Below are positions 22,240 to 36,684 of a DNA stretch of 64,000 nt, in pieces. The notes under the pieces were generated by a model, which was given only the letters and a program-made list of their open reading frames with translations, ran no database searches and was not told the origin of the DNA. Both the position numbers and the translations under genes were made by a program. This stretch comes from Buxus sempervirens (lineage: Eukaryota; Streptophyta; Magnoliopsida; Buxales; Buxaceae). Numbering within the stretch: the stretch's first letter is position 1; each line of letters starts with the position of its first letter. The stretch covers positions 34,638,213 to 34,702,212 of the forward strand of contig OX387185.1 of assembly GCA_947561395.2 (NCBI GenBank). Direction: 5' to 3'.

Positions 22240-24173
22240 GGCTACAATTAGTAAAGGACAGCATATGGCCTACAAGGCCTGATTTAAATTTTGAGTGGAC
22301 TAGTCATAACTTTTTATGGCTTGGCCAAAGATCAATTTTAAGCTTGTAGAATATTTTGGGTAAGGCTCAAGCCTTCCTTGGGCCAACCTAATTGCTTATA
22401 TATCATATTAGATAACAGACATTTAATTAGTAGATAATTATTTTTTATCAGTATAATTAGTGGTAATTATTACCTAACATATGTCTCACCTTAAGTGTTT
22501 CCTTAATGAAGAAGGCAAAGACTTCTCAATTTCTTTCTTTCTTTCAAATGATTTATGGTTTCCAATTGCAAATAAAATCCTTCTAAAATCTAATTATCAA
22601 CTTTCTCCTAACAATCTTCAATTCTTCATATTCAATTAGGATTTTTATTATAGATACATATAGGAAGAAGAAGAGGAAAGGTTGAAAACAATTCTAGTCT
22701 CAGAGCTATCGAGTACATTCATAGACTAATGCCAAAGATTGTTTCTTTTCAATATGATGTTTTGTTTTCAATTGTCAAACTCTAAGCCATTATTTTTTTT
22801 AAAATTTAGTTAAATGACTTTATAACATTGAGACAATGATGGTTACAACCTTTTGTTTATTAGTCAATAGACTTTTTAAGTAATCCAGTGTCAATTGATG
22901 AATTTTCAGAGTGCTTATGTCTTGGATAGTGCAAAAAATGCGGGCCAAGCTCCCACTTAAAGGTCATAAAGCCAAGCTGGCTAAAATATAGGATGGGATT
23001 GGCCCTTTGGCAAATTTTTTGAGCTGTTTTGATTGGGCTGAGCATTACCCAATCCGTGTACACCCCTCTCTATGTGTGTACGAATGTTCATGTTTGTGTA
23101 AACACTATTGACTTTCTAAGATAAAGATATTTTTATTTTATTAATTTTTATTGTATTGGTTCGTGATTCATATCATAATAGATATGGCAACAGATTTAAG
23201 ACATCCAACAACCTGTCACAATCTTTCTCCTTGACCCAAGCCTAGGACTGTCGTTACTCAAAAAAATATAGAAAGACTTAAAGGAAACACTTGGGAAAGA
23301 GATATTCCAAACAGTATAAATTACTATGGAATTAAGCTTATGATTTATACTATGAGTATAGGAAAAATTGACAAATAAAAGGTTAAAAAGAAATAAAACA
23401 AGTGTTATTAAATCAATTTAGCTCTATGTTAGAGAGGTCTGCCATCAAAGTGATCACTTTATTTAGTGAAGAACATCATCAAGAAGATGAGAAACCTTCA
23501 TATGGTTTTTATTGATCTAAAAAAGTGTATTATATTGCCCTAAATGAGTTAATTTGGTGGGTTTTAGACACAAAAAATAAAATAAAACAAAAGAGAAGCA
23601 ATAAAATATATTGAGGTTCTTAAAGACATATAGGAATAGATAACTATGGTAAAAGTTGTGGACAACAAGACATAAGTTCCCAATATTGATTGGTTTACAT
23701 CAAAGCTCAGCTATCAGTCTGTCATTTTGCTTTAGCTATAAATGAATTAATGTTTACAGTTTCAATGGCGCCAAAAATTTCCTCCAAACACTTCCTGCAA
23801 AATGTTTCAAGAGGGAGGGGGAAAGGGGGGATATCTCGCTTGATTCCAAATCGAGCAAGATGCTAGGCGAACTTCTGCTCCATTTTGGAGAAACGGAAGA
23901 ATACTAAAAAATAATGGTGCATGTAGGCATTAAACTCAGCCAGTTCCAAATCATATTGCTTGGTGGAGTTACCAGCTTGGTACCAGTCAGTTGACTCATT
24001 ATTTGTCATAACTGGTACCATGCCTGATATTGGTTTCTTAAACCTAGCTGTACACCATAAAAAAGTAGGGAATGATTTTTGTCAAGTTTACCATGAATTA
24101 TAGTATATATATACATACATATATATATATAGATGGTGAACAAGTTAGCTGTACACCTAGCTGTATATATATA

Positions 24174-24256
<83 letters not shown>

Positions 24257-25570
24257 GTTGAAAGTTAATGAATTATAGTATACAGATTTCTTCTATTTTG
24301 GCAAATTATCAACAATATCAAACAAATACGCAAAATTCTATGAAATAAAAGAGATTGACAATTACAATTACTTAAAAATCATTTGCAAGCGAGATCATGC
24401 AAATGAAAAAGGTAAAGAACATGGTGAAGAGGCAAAAGAAGCTTTTTGACCAATGACAAGGTTGTTTTGTTGGTAAAATCATTGATCTCTAATGAGATTG
24501 GTATGGATGGTGAACAAGGTTGTTTTGCTGGTAAAATCAAATCTCTAAGGAAGAGAAATCATATAAGCAAAACATTGGACAATATGGTTACCCATTTGAC
24601 CCAATTCCATTTGACAAAGCCTTGGCTTTTGAGCCTTTAACTTGAGTGCAAAAACAATATTTGATTAGATCTCCAAGGTTTCAGACATTGAAGCAACAAC
24701 TACTTAAGGCAGATATTACAATGACAACTAATGCAAGGTACAGTGACTAATGCAAGGAACCGTGAGTAATTCAGGCCTTCTACTTGGACTAAGGAATGCA
24801 TAGATCTTGATACGTACTTGGAGTAGTTAATTTGTTTTTACTTTATGATATGTGCCTTTGCTTAGAAATCAAAGATTTAGAACTGGAAGCTGGTATACTT
24901 TCTTGAATGGATCAATTAGGGGTAATTAGGGGTGAGTTTTAAGGTCTTCTAGAGGAAATTTGGACAGAATTTAGTTTCTTTGACAGCAACAAACAGACTG
25001 GTGTCTACAACAGAAACTCCTCTCAATGAAACTATGGATTTCTGCAAGAAAACCAGCTCATTGGAACCACTTGCACAGCAACAACCCCAATAACAGCTGA
25101 AGCTATTTAATTATCAAGCATCAGCAAAAATACAACAGTCATGAATCTAAGTTTCAAACATGAAGTAAAAATAATGACATGAATCCGAAGCTAATAATAT
25201 ATGCACAACAAATTAGGATCAATATCTTGTCATGCATGTTCAAGTCCCCACTCCTAGCTTGTTCATGTATATGTGCATCATATGTACTCTTTGTCATGCT
25301 TTTTAGGTAATTTCAGAAGTAAAAATACAATCACTCATGGTTTTAAAGAAACTGGTTTGCAAGTTTTGTACAAATTAGACAGAACCCAAGAATAACTTTA
25401 GTTAAGGTTATACAGCACAACCAAATTATGATCCACTTACAGAACTGTATCGCTTTATTGACTAAAAATGAGTAAACAACATCAAAATATCTAATGACAT
25501 TTGATACTTGTCCGACAGATATTTACAGCAAAGTAAATGAAAGATACCATACCATTGCCTCGTAACTTTC
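22240..25570. other. No gene recognised
   Basis: AT-rich, with short spurious frames. A ~30-bp segment (ACAAGGTTGTTTTG[TC]TGGTA) is repeated near 24456 and 24509. Nothing else stands out. Confidence 0.5.
24174..24255 (+). repeat. (CATA)n then (AT)n microsatellite
   Basis: ACATACATAC repeats pass into a long AT run. Confidence 0.95.
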
Positions 25571-25839
25571 TATCATATGTCTGCAAAAGCTACCCCAGCA
25601 CAAGGTTGACATGTTACACACTGTTGAAACATATGAGATGTGACCGACCATATGGACAGGGAGAACAGATAAGCGCATAGGGTGACAGCTGTGACAGAGA
25701 TGTCAAAATCCACAAGGGTAGGAGCTACATATGCAACGTTGGCAGAAAGATTACACCAATTGCCCAGAGAGATTCTGTGAAATTTCTGTGTTACAGCTTC
25801 ATTGTCTTCTGAAGTCTTCATGGGTTTAGAACATCCCAT

Positions 25840-28800
25840 TCAGTCAAAAAAAACAGCCACCTTATCCCTTAGACTGCTCTTCTTCTTCGTCAAGGTTACC
25901 ATTTCCTTCCCAACATCATCTTTTTGAGTTTGTGCTCTAAGCTCATAGGCCAAACCCATATCTTCAGTAACAGATGCAAGTTTCTTCTCTTCATTTTTAG
26001 TTGTTTTAAGCAATGGACCCAATAACACATCCAGCATATCCTTAGCAGGATCTCCAATTTTTCTGGAACTGACGACGTTTCCTTCACTTGCCAATCTCTC
26101 CTGCTCCTTCCATCCAGTCTCTGTAGAATTGCTGGGAGATTCAGCCATTATATTTGCAGGGAATCTCCATTCACTTTGGGTTGCCTCTAGGGAATCTCCC
26201 AATTGGTCCCTATAGAGATATGTTGCTGGTAGTTGGGAATTTGATTCAGATTTGTCTATCAAAAGCTCTTGATCTCCCATATCATCACCAGCTTTAACAT
26301 ACTGCATACATATGGTGGTAATATGAAATGTCTTAGTAGGTATACTAAAAATAGATCCTCATAAGCTAACATCTGAGACAAAACTTTATCTCCACTTGAA
26401 CCAACAACCATGCACATGCGCACTCACACCCAACCCCAAAAATGTGTGTGTGCATGCATGCAGGCAGGCAGGCAAGCACACCAAAAATACACACAAATAG
26501 TTAATATATGATAAGTGACGACTTGAAATCGGCTGGAGCCCTTGGCTGGAAGATCTGCTGGTCCAAAGGTGATGTATGTGTCTACATAGGTGCATGAAGC
26601 CTATTTGTACACACCTTCCACCGTTGGACCAGCAGATCTTTCAGCATGAGGGACCAGTGACCATGTGGCAAAAAACTTTGCTTCACAATCAATATGCTAA
26701 TCTCATCAAGGGTTACTGGACTTAAATGAACGGGAAAAGTCACAAAACGGCTCCAAAGACTTGAAAGATCTCCTGCTAAGCCACCAGCTTGGAGTGCACT
26801 TAGACTATTGCCAAAAAGATACAGAATCAAATGGAAGTTGGGGATTAGTTTGCACATCCCTCGCAGAACTCGTACAGCATTAGTTGGTATCAAAGCAAGT
26901 TATATTAGTTAAAGTTATAATCAGAAGTTGGGGATTCTAGGGGCACAAAAAACTCCAAATTGTTGAAAATAAATCTAAAACATCTTGATGTACAAAGAAA
27001 GAACCAGTAATTTTATTTCTCAATAAACTGTTGAGAAGACAACAGCTGTGAACGAGAGCTGGGAATATAAATTCAAAAATCAAATTCTTGTAGGTTTTCA
27101 TCTTAAATAATATTATCATATGTTTGTTCTCCTATTGTCCCCAATCAAGACTGCTGTGTTCTGTTAGAAAAACTACCGATGGAGAAATGGAGATCCATCC
27201 ATAATCTAGAAAGGCACTCTTTTGGTTTTCATATGAATGGGAAAAGTTCACATTAATTAGAATGCTTACACCACAAATATTAAGTGAAAAAAGTATCAGA
27301 TTCAATCAAGTAGCCCAAGAATAAAATCTCAAACTTGTTTCATGTTCCAAGAGATACTAATTTTCAGATGAACCACAAATAATGTTGAACCATTTAATAA
27401 TACCTTAGTTGAAGATAATACTGAGCCTAAAAGCTACAGCTCCCAGTATCAGATTGAAGATTCACTAATTCATGCTCCCAAAAATGATTCTATAAAAAAT
27501 TCCAATCTTCTTGGATGATACAATCAATCCAATTTTAGGGTTCAAGCATGACCTTGGTACTTTCTAGACTAAATGGAAAAGAATTCAAGCAATCGGACTC
27601 TTGAAGCATAGATTCCAAAAGTGGTTAAAGGAACTACAACATTCTATATATCAATTCGATGAATTGGAAGACTGCAATATCACCTCAAAATTTGAGGTCA
27701 TCTTTCCGCAAAGAGATTATAGAGGTATAGGACTCTACCATAACATGTTTCAACACATGGAAGCAATTCAATAACTAAAGATGTTTATTAGGGTTTTATT
27801 TTTCGAACATTATTAGAATGTAATTTTTTATGTTTAGATTTAGGTTTATTGCAGGAAATTCAAATATAAAATTTTATCCATTTAATAGTTCTTATTTAGG
27901 AGATAATTTGGGTATCTAGGAATTTTCAAAGTGTACACTTTGGTTAGAAGTCTTTTAGTTTACATTGCTAAATAGAGATATTTAAAGGCATCAATATTGA
28001 TATTTTATAATATGTCAAAATTTAATTAAAACTATGTTTCTTAATTTGAGTATGTGTACTTTCATGCATGACTCTCATCATACGTGTCTACTTTGTAGCA
28101 GTGGGTATGCTTTACTAGCGTTCTGTACAAAATGTTTTCACTTCTGCACATCCCTTTCATTACTTGTACTAATATCAATGTTCCCATGGCTCTCAATTTT
28201 GTGACTTTAACTTATGCCACTTAAATGGAGATGCAAGATATTATTGTGTTCATCCTCTGTTTGAGACACAACAGATTCTCTTTTCATTCGTAAAAACTAA
28301 TATTATAACGAGAAGTATGATTGTACTCATAAACTACTTAAGACACAATAGATTCTCTTCTTTATTCATAATAATTGACATCATTACCCTGCAGTATCTT
28401 CCTCTATTTTAGATGTAATTCCTTTCAAATTACTGTTGTTGGCTTCTCAGTTCTCAAACGACAAAACATACAGCCAGTGACAGTAGCAAGCTGTCCAGAT
28501 TTAGCGCTTGTTACACCAATCTCTCCTAGCACTTCTATGCTTCAATTGAAATATTGTTTAAGTCCTAAGGTCTTTCCCATATTCAGCTTAGCTAAAGCTC
28601 ACTTCACTTTAAAAATCCTTATCTGGCAAACATAGCATTATTTTGACTCTTTAATAACCAAATATTAAGCTAAGAAAAAGCTCTCCATAATTTCACAATT
28701 TAATAATTTTGAGAATATTTTGTCCACTTTTCTTTGATCTACTTATCCCTTACTAAGACTCTCAATTCCTTCCTCTTAAGGCAGCTAACTTGATCAAAAT

Positions 28801-31800
28801 CTCGTCTTCTTCCCTCTTAGTCTTACAAGTTTATATATGAGCTTCTCATCATTTTTCTCTTAGTCTTAAAAGTTTATATATGAGCTTTTCATCATTTTTT
28901 CATATTTATCTTATTAAAAAATTCAACATATGTCTGCTTTTCAACCCCATTAATTATCTTTTCAGTTTTCTTTTTTAAACTTCTAATATTTTTCTAAATC
29001 TTCTTGGTTCTTATTTCTTTTCCAGATTCTAAAAAGAAGCCTCTTCCTTTTAGCAAACTTTTGAACAATATCATTTAACCACCAAGTTTATTTTTGGAAT
29101 TGGTTTTTCCCACTCCTGAAGATTACTAAATGCTAAACTATTTTTTGGAAAAAAAAATTTGCTAATGTAAAATCACAAGCTATTGCCAACTCAAGGATTG
29201 ATTCCACCATCTCATTCCTAGGTCCAAAGCTCCATCCCCCAAAATATTATATCATATCCCTCACTCTTCCCACCAAAATGATCATCTAGACCTCCAACTA
29301 TAAAAATCTTCTCCCTTTTGGGAATTCCTCAAATTAAAGCATCCCTTTATTTCTAAATTATTTTTAAATTTTCCTTCTAATCCCACTTGAGATGCACAAG
29401 CACTAATGATATTAAGAATCTTTAGTCCTAAAAGTAATTTAATTACCATGAATCTATCACTAGTTCTTTTAACACCAACAACATTATCCTTCAATGTCCT
29501 AATCTACCATGATTCCTATTTGTTTCTATTTTTTTTCCTTTCCTTATACATCAAAGTTTTCTTCTAACATCTACAACATTATTCTTCAATGTCCTAATCT
29601 AACATGATTCCTATTTGTTTCTATTTTTCTACTTCTCTTATACATCAAAGTTTATACTCACCAAACTCTTCAACTTCATTTCCTTTCCATTCAGTCAGAA
29701 ACATGCAATACATAGACAACTAAAAAATCTATATATTGCTCAAATACTAATACATACCAGTTTGTGAAGGCAAGTACATGCTACTATGACTAGTTCCAAT
29801 TCATGATAGCAAAATAAAATTAATAGAAGAGATCATAACACTACGTTTGCCCTCCTGAACTCTTTTCTTAGCTACTATGAGTTCAAATCTATGTTACATG
29901 GACTCAAGTACGAGTGTCAAGGGTGGGTATGTGCCTAGGAGTCGGATCGACTTGACCCCTAAAACTTTCGATACAGAGCATCAGTTGAGATGTTCAAATT
30001 TTGGATATGAATTCTAGGATTCAGCTTCAAGGTCTCCAAATAAATGCCAATAAGGCAAGTTAGAAGCCAAGCTCTCTCTTTTATTTTTCTTTTATTTTTC
30101 TTTTATTTTTCTTTTATTTTTTTCCATATTTTTCTTTTTGTTTCAGTGCTTGCACTTAATAAAAGCTATTATCTTTTTTGATTCATAAACTGTTTATTTC
30201 CCATTTCTTCTTATCTTAGAATGACATGCCCAAAGGAACATGTAAAGGATCCGACACATATCATGAATTCATACCCATGTCGTGTCGAGTCAACACATGT
30301 ACTTTGAGGTCATGTAAAGTGTCCATGTAACATAGGTTCAAATTACAATAAATCCAACCCCATTGCATGTTTCAACTTGATATTCCACTTTTATTGCTTA
30401 TTTCTTAGATTTGGGCCCCTAAATAAGCAATCGCAATAAAATAGGATTTTATAATCAAGGTATAGTTCTCAAGATTTTCACTTCAAGCATTTAATCATCC
30501 TTGTATATTTTTCATTTTGTGCTTTTAATGACCATGAGTAAATTTCAAATCAATAAATCCACAACTTTCTCTAAAGAATGATTAATATTAATTAATTTTT
30601 GGAATTTTTCGAACTTGGGTTTTGCAGTTTAGAATTTCTTTAAAAATTTTGATCGGAAAAGCCGCTTATACATGATTTAAGCATCAAACCACCTCAATAT
30701 CAAATTATTTGAAGATGAATTGCATTAATTTTTTTTTGTATTATACTAATATTGAAATATAATATTTAAATGCCTACATATAATATAGTAATAGAAAATG
30801 TGTTTACGACTTGCAAATAATGCTAGAATTTAGTATGCTACATATACTATTTTATCTTCAAGATCTTATAAGTAAAATGTATATTTCATTTTCTTTTTGT
30901 TACTTACATGCTCTTCCTTAACATGAAACATGTATCATCTAAACTTCAAACAACACTATGAAACATTCAACAAAGCCGTGACATTAGGTTTTCCTTTTTT
31001 TCGATATTTTCTTCAAGATCAAAGCTGACATTTCAATAAATTAGAATTTCAATTGTTTTTAAGATTTTTAAAATCCTTTAGAGCTAGTATTATACTGCAC
31101 CAAGTTATAACAACCAGTCCGTATCTTTTTGGCTAGCTAGTGCCAAATGGTTCAAACTGACCATGTCTACTACAATATCTGGTCCTGAGACTTACAAACA
31201 TGCACACATATATACATATCTAAGTACTCATTTCTAAGCGTAGGTAAGGTGTTTGATAAAAATCTTCAGAGATTACTCAACATCAATTCTCATGTTTGTT
31301 GTTGCGACAATAAAAAAAATAGTTAGACTTCTTCAAAATTCTAATTAAATGAATTGCAAAGCGCAAAATGAGAAATCTTTCATAAAATTCTAATTCCACA
31401 TAACAAACAAAATCTAAGAATCATTGAAATTTTTTATGATTAAAATAGATGTGCATATAAAAAGATGAGAAACAAAAAGAATTTTATATCTTTTATGCAC
31501 TCCGGTCCCAAGCCCGGAGAAAAGAAGAGGGTTGAGTCAGGTCAGCAGCCGGTGTAAAACTCGTGCTAAATCTAAACATGACACGAAGCTTAAATTAGAA
31601 TCCCGTATACATACTAGGTAATCACCCGTTTTAAGTGACACACTGCAATAGAGCTTGAGTGCAGTGAGAAATGAGCAAGGGTTGAAGGCGTCCTCTGCAA
31701 ACAACACGCTACAGCGCCACCTGATTGCAGTGAGAATTGAGCAAGGGTTCTCGTGTCAAGTTGGACGAACGCGGGTAAAGAAGCTAGTCCACGAAAGGAG

Positions 31801-34800
31801 GATTCGCTTAGGTACTTGGAATATAGGAACTTTAATAGGGAAAAAACTAGAGCTAGTAAATACTACGAAGAAAAGGCAGATAAATATAATGTGTTTACAA
31901 GAAAATAAATGGAAAGTGGAGAAGGCTGAGGAAATGAGTATAAACTTTAGTCCACAAGGAAAGGTAATAATAAAAATAGGGTAAGAATAATGTTAGATAA
32001 GAATATAAAATATAAAGTTGTTAATGTTAGGAGAATTAGTGACAGAATAATCTTGCTTAAGTTAGTCATAGGTCAAGAAGTTGTAAATATTATTAGCACC
32101 TATGCACCTCAAGTAGATTTAGACGAGAGCATTAAAAGACTTTTTTTGGAAGAAATGGATGGGTTGATACAAGGCATATCTTAAAGTGAAAGGATATTTA
32201 TAGGAGGGGACTTGAATGGCCATGTAGGAGATGAGGGTAATAGTTATAGAGGAAGAGGCTTTGGTCAAAGGAATGAGATGGAAAGATCGTTCCTTGAGTT
32301 TGCAGTGGCCTATGACCTCACATTCGCAAACAACTTTTTCCAAAAGAGAATTGAGCATTTGGAGACTTTTAAGAGTGGCTTAAATTGATTTTTTCTTCTC
32401 AGGAGGAATGAAATAGCCACTTGTAGAGACTGCAAGGTTATTCCAAGTGAAATTTTAGCTTCACAACATAAATTAATGGTGATGGATATTTGTTTTAAAA
32501 AGTGGGAGAAAAACAATTACGCTAAAACAAACCCAAGGATAAAATGGTGGAAGTTGAAAGGAGAGAGTTCAATAATTTTTAAGAATAAGTTAATGAAAGA
32601 GGCTAGTTGGGACCTTATGGGTGATCTGACTAGGATGTGGAATGAAATAGTCAACTGCATCACAAAACCTAGAAAAGAAGTGTTAGGAGAATCACGAGGT
32701 AGTATTCCAACTCATAGTGAAACTTGGTGGTGGAGTGATGCAGTCCAAGAAGCTACTAAAGAGAAAAGACTGTATTTTAAAATTTAGCAAAAGAGTAAAA
32801 CCAGGCAAACTTAGAAAGATATAAAAATGTTAAAAAAGAAACCAAGAAGAAAATTAGTAAAGCTAAAAACATACCTATTACAACTTATATGATAAGTTAG
32901 GCAAACTTAGAAAGATATAAAAATGTTAAGAAAGAAATCAAGAAGAAAATTAGTAAAGCTAAAAACATACCTATGACAACTTATATGATAAGTTAGGTAC
33001 TAATGAAGGTGAAAACTTAATTTATAAATTATCAAGATTTAGAGAGAAAAAAACAAGAGATAGAGGTCAGGTTAAATGTATTAAAAGTGAAGATTCAAAA
33101 GTTTTGGTAAAAGATGAGGAAATTAAAGAAAAGTAGAAGGAATATTTTATGAAATAATTAAATGGGGATTGTACACAGAGATCTAGATTCTGCATGAATG
33201 ATAGCAGTAACAGAACTAGAAAACAAACTTATATTCGTAGGGTTCGAGTTGTAGAAGTTAAAGATGCTCTAGTCAAAATGAGAATAAGAAAAGCCTTTGG
33301 CCTAGATGGCATCCCTATAGAGGTGTGGAAGTGCATGGGAAATATTGGTGTATTTTGGTTGACTAAATTATTTAATAAAATTTTAAGGAATGGGAAAATG
33401 CCAAATGCTCGGAGGATTAGTGCAATAAGCAGGAGAGTGAAAATCACCGAGGGCATTAAACTTATGAGTCACACTATGAAATTGTGGAAAAGAGTGATTG
33501 AGCATAAATTAAGGCTAGTAACTAGAGTGACAGCAAAACTAATTTGGATTTATGCCTAGTAGATCCACTACCGAAGCTATATTTTTACTTGACAATTAAT
33601 AGAAAAGTCTAAAGAAAAGAAAAAAGATTTGCAAATAGTTTTTTTTTTTTTTTTAAGAAAAGCATACGATTGGGTTCCAAGAGAATTACTTTGGTGGATT
33701 TTGTAAGAAAAAGGTGTACCAATGAAATATATTGATGTAATGAAGGATATGTATGAGGGAGCCTTAACTAAATTGAAAACTATTGGTGGTGAGACAACAG
33801 ATTTTCAGGTTAAAATATGTTTGTGTCAAGGGTTAGCTATTAGCCCTTATCTTTTCGCTTTATTTATGGATCAGTTGACGAGTCATATTCAAGATGAGGT
33901 GCCTTAGTATTTATTTGCAGATTATGTAGTATTGGTAGGTCACACTAGAGAAAAAGTAAATAATAAATTAGAATTGTAAAGAGATACCTTAGAATAAAAG
34001 GGTTTTAAAATAATCTGTGCAAAGACAGAATATGTGAAATGCCCTTTCAATACAAATAACAATATAAGTAATGAAACTATTAGAATTGATTATCAGGATA
34101 TCCCTTTAATTAATTAATAAGTTCAAATATCTGGAATCAATAATACAAAAAGATGGAGAAATTGATGAAGATGTTGCACAAAGGATTAGAGCTAGTTTTA
34201 AATGGAGGGGTGCTTCTAGAGTTTTGCGTGATAAGCGTGTTCCACTTAAATTAAAGGGTAAATTTTATAAAACATCAATTTAGACCAACTATGTTGTATG
34301 GTACAAAACGTTGGCTGGCAAAGAATCAACATGTTCAGAAAATGAGTGTTGCCGAGATGAGGATGCTAAGATGGACTTTTGACAAAACTAAAGTGGCATT
34401 TGGTGGGCATTATAGAATCTGGATTCTGATTATAAACCTAGATTCTATATTCCAGATTTTATTTCCTCGATTTGAGAATCTAAGAATCCTATTTGGATAA
34501 GTAGGATTATGAACTCAGATATTTAAACTAGAATCTAGAATGTTGTTTGGTTGGCATTGATTATTGAGATTAAATTTGAAATTATTGTATTAAAAATTGC
34601 ATAAAAAATAATATAATGTATATAGAAAAATAAAAGTCTTATTTAAAATCTTATATATTATTATAATATGATTTATATTATAATATATATTATATATAAT
34701 ATTATTATATAATATAATAACATTATCATATTATATTATATTATGTGTATTATTATAATATTATTATAACATTATATAATATTATACTCTATAATATTAT

Positions 34801-36633
34801 ATTATATTATATTATATTATAATATAATATATATTATAATATACATCATGTTATAATAATATAATTTATGTTTATTATATATAATATAATAAAATATTAT
34901 ACTATAATAATATGTTTATTATAATAAACATAAATTAATGTTTATTATATTAGTATTATATTATAATAATAAATTTATTATAATATGAAATTTTAAAAAT
35001 ATTATTAATATATAATATATTATTATTATATATTATAATATTACTATATTAATATTAATAAATCAATATAATATGAAATATTAATATTACAATATTAAAT
35101 ATAATATACTAGTATATTATTATATTTTAATATATTAAATATTATTATATATTAGAATAAATTTATTACAATATTAAATTTAAAAAATATTATAAATTAT
35201 TATATTTTAATATATTAATATAATATATTAAATTTATTATAATATTATAAACATAATATTATAATATATATATTATTACAATATAATAATATGTTTATTA
35301 TAATACTATAATATTATAATATATTACATTATAATAGTTATTATGTTATTATTTATTATAATATGTTATACATAAATCTCTAAAATCACAGATTTTGAAA
35401 ATTTAAGCACCAATGTCCACAATCCCTATAATCACCAAAAAAGTAGATACTGATTATGGGCTTGATTATACAATTGGATAGTAGAATCCGGTCTTAAAAT
35501 CCCGCCCAAACACAGCTTTTAGATTATGGAATCGGATTCTACTAGAATCCAGATTCTATAATGTCCACCAAACGCCCAAGAAAGACAAAATAAGAAATGA
35601 AAACATTCGAAAGTGGTTAGGCATCGCATGCATTATGGATAAAATGAAGGAGAGTAGGTTAAAGTGGTCTGGTCATGTAAAGCGAAGACCTAGAGATGCA
35701 CCTGTTAGAAAATGCGAGAGTACGCATATTGAAGGGCCTAAGCGAGCAAGAGGAAGACCTAAAAAACATATATGGAGTCTATAAAACAAGATTTACGAAA
35801 ACATAAATTAAATAAATATATAATTTTTGATAGAGTGGGATGGAGAGACAAGATCATGTCACCAACCCCAATTTGGTAGGACCTGGCTTATGATGATGAT
35901 GATGATGAATTAGATATGTGAACAATATATATGATAGGTCCTCGTAGAGTCTTCTTTTGTGAACCTAAACGCTAACCAAATATTAATAATGTCATGGAAC
36001 CATGCCCTAATAATCATAAATTGGTAATTTGGGTATTAGGAAACCATTGAAACCCTATGTAAAATCACACTGTCTTGTTCTCCACATACTCTTTACTAAA
36101 TGTAGGGATTTGGCAACTATTTTTTATTTTGACATTAAATTGGCAGTGACAAAGTTTAAACCATTAAGGTTTAATAATTTAAAAATTAAAAAAAAAATTT
36201 AAAGGAAAAGAAAACAAAAGGCAATGATAATATTATTTAAAGTGATTAACATCTGTAAACATTCTTCATCACACATATTCTACTTGTAGTAATCAGATAA
36301 CAGATAAAATAATTGGGTTCCGCCATCCTATGAAAAAGGTGAAGAAAAATACAATTAAAGCAATTCTGACCATTCAATCAGATTTCAGAACTAAAATAAC
36401 ACTTCATAAATAAATAAAAAATAACACTTCATAAAAGAGCTAACATAAGTTGGGTAACCAACCAACAATCATCCTACCTAAAGGAGGAAAGAAAAATACA
36501 AGTCAAATGATTCTGATCATTTGAACAGGTTTCAGAACTAGAATAATTCTTCAGTGGTATTTATAGACTATAAATATCAACCTGCACAAGTGTGCATTAA
36601 GCTTAAAACAATGTCACAGCTTAAACAAAACAA

Positions 36634-36684
<51 letters not shown>

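Noticed and set aside
22107-22349. Ser/Leu-rich 80-aa frame
   Set aside because: It covers the (CT)n microsatellite.
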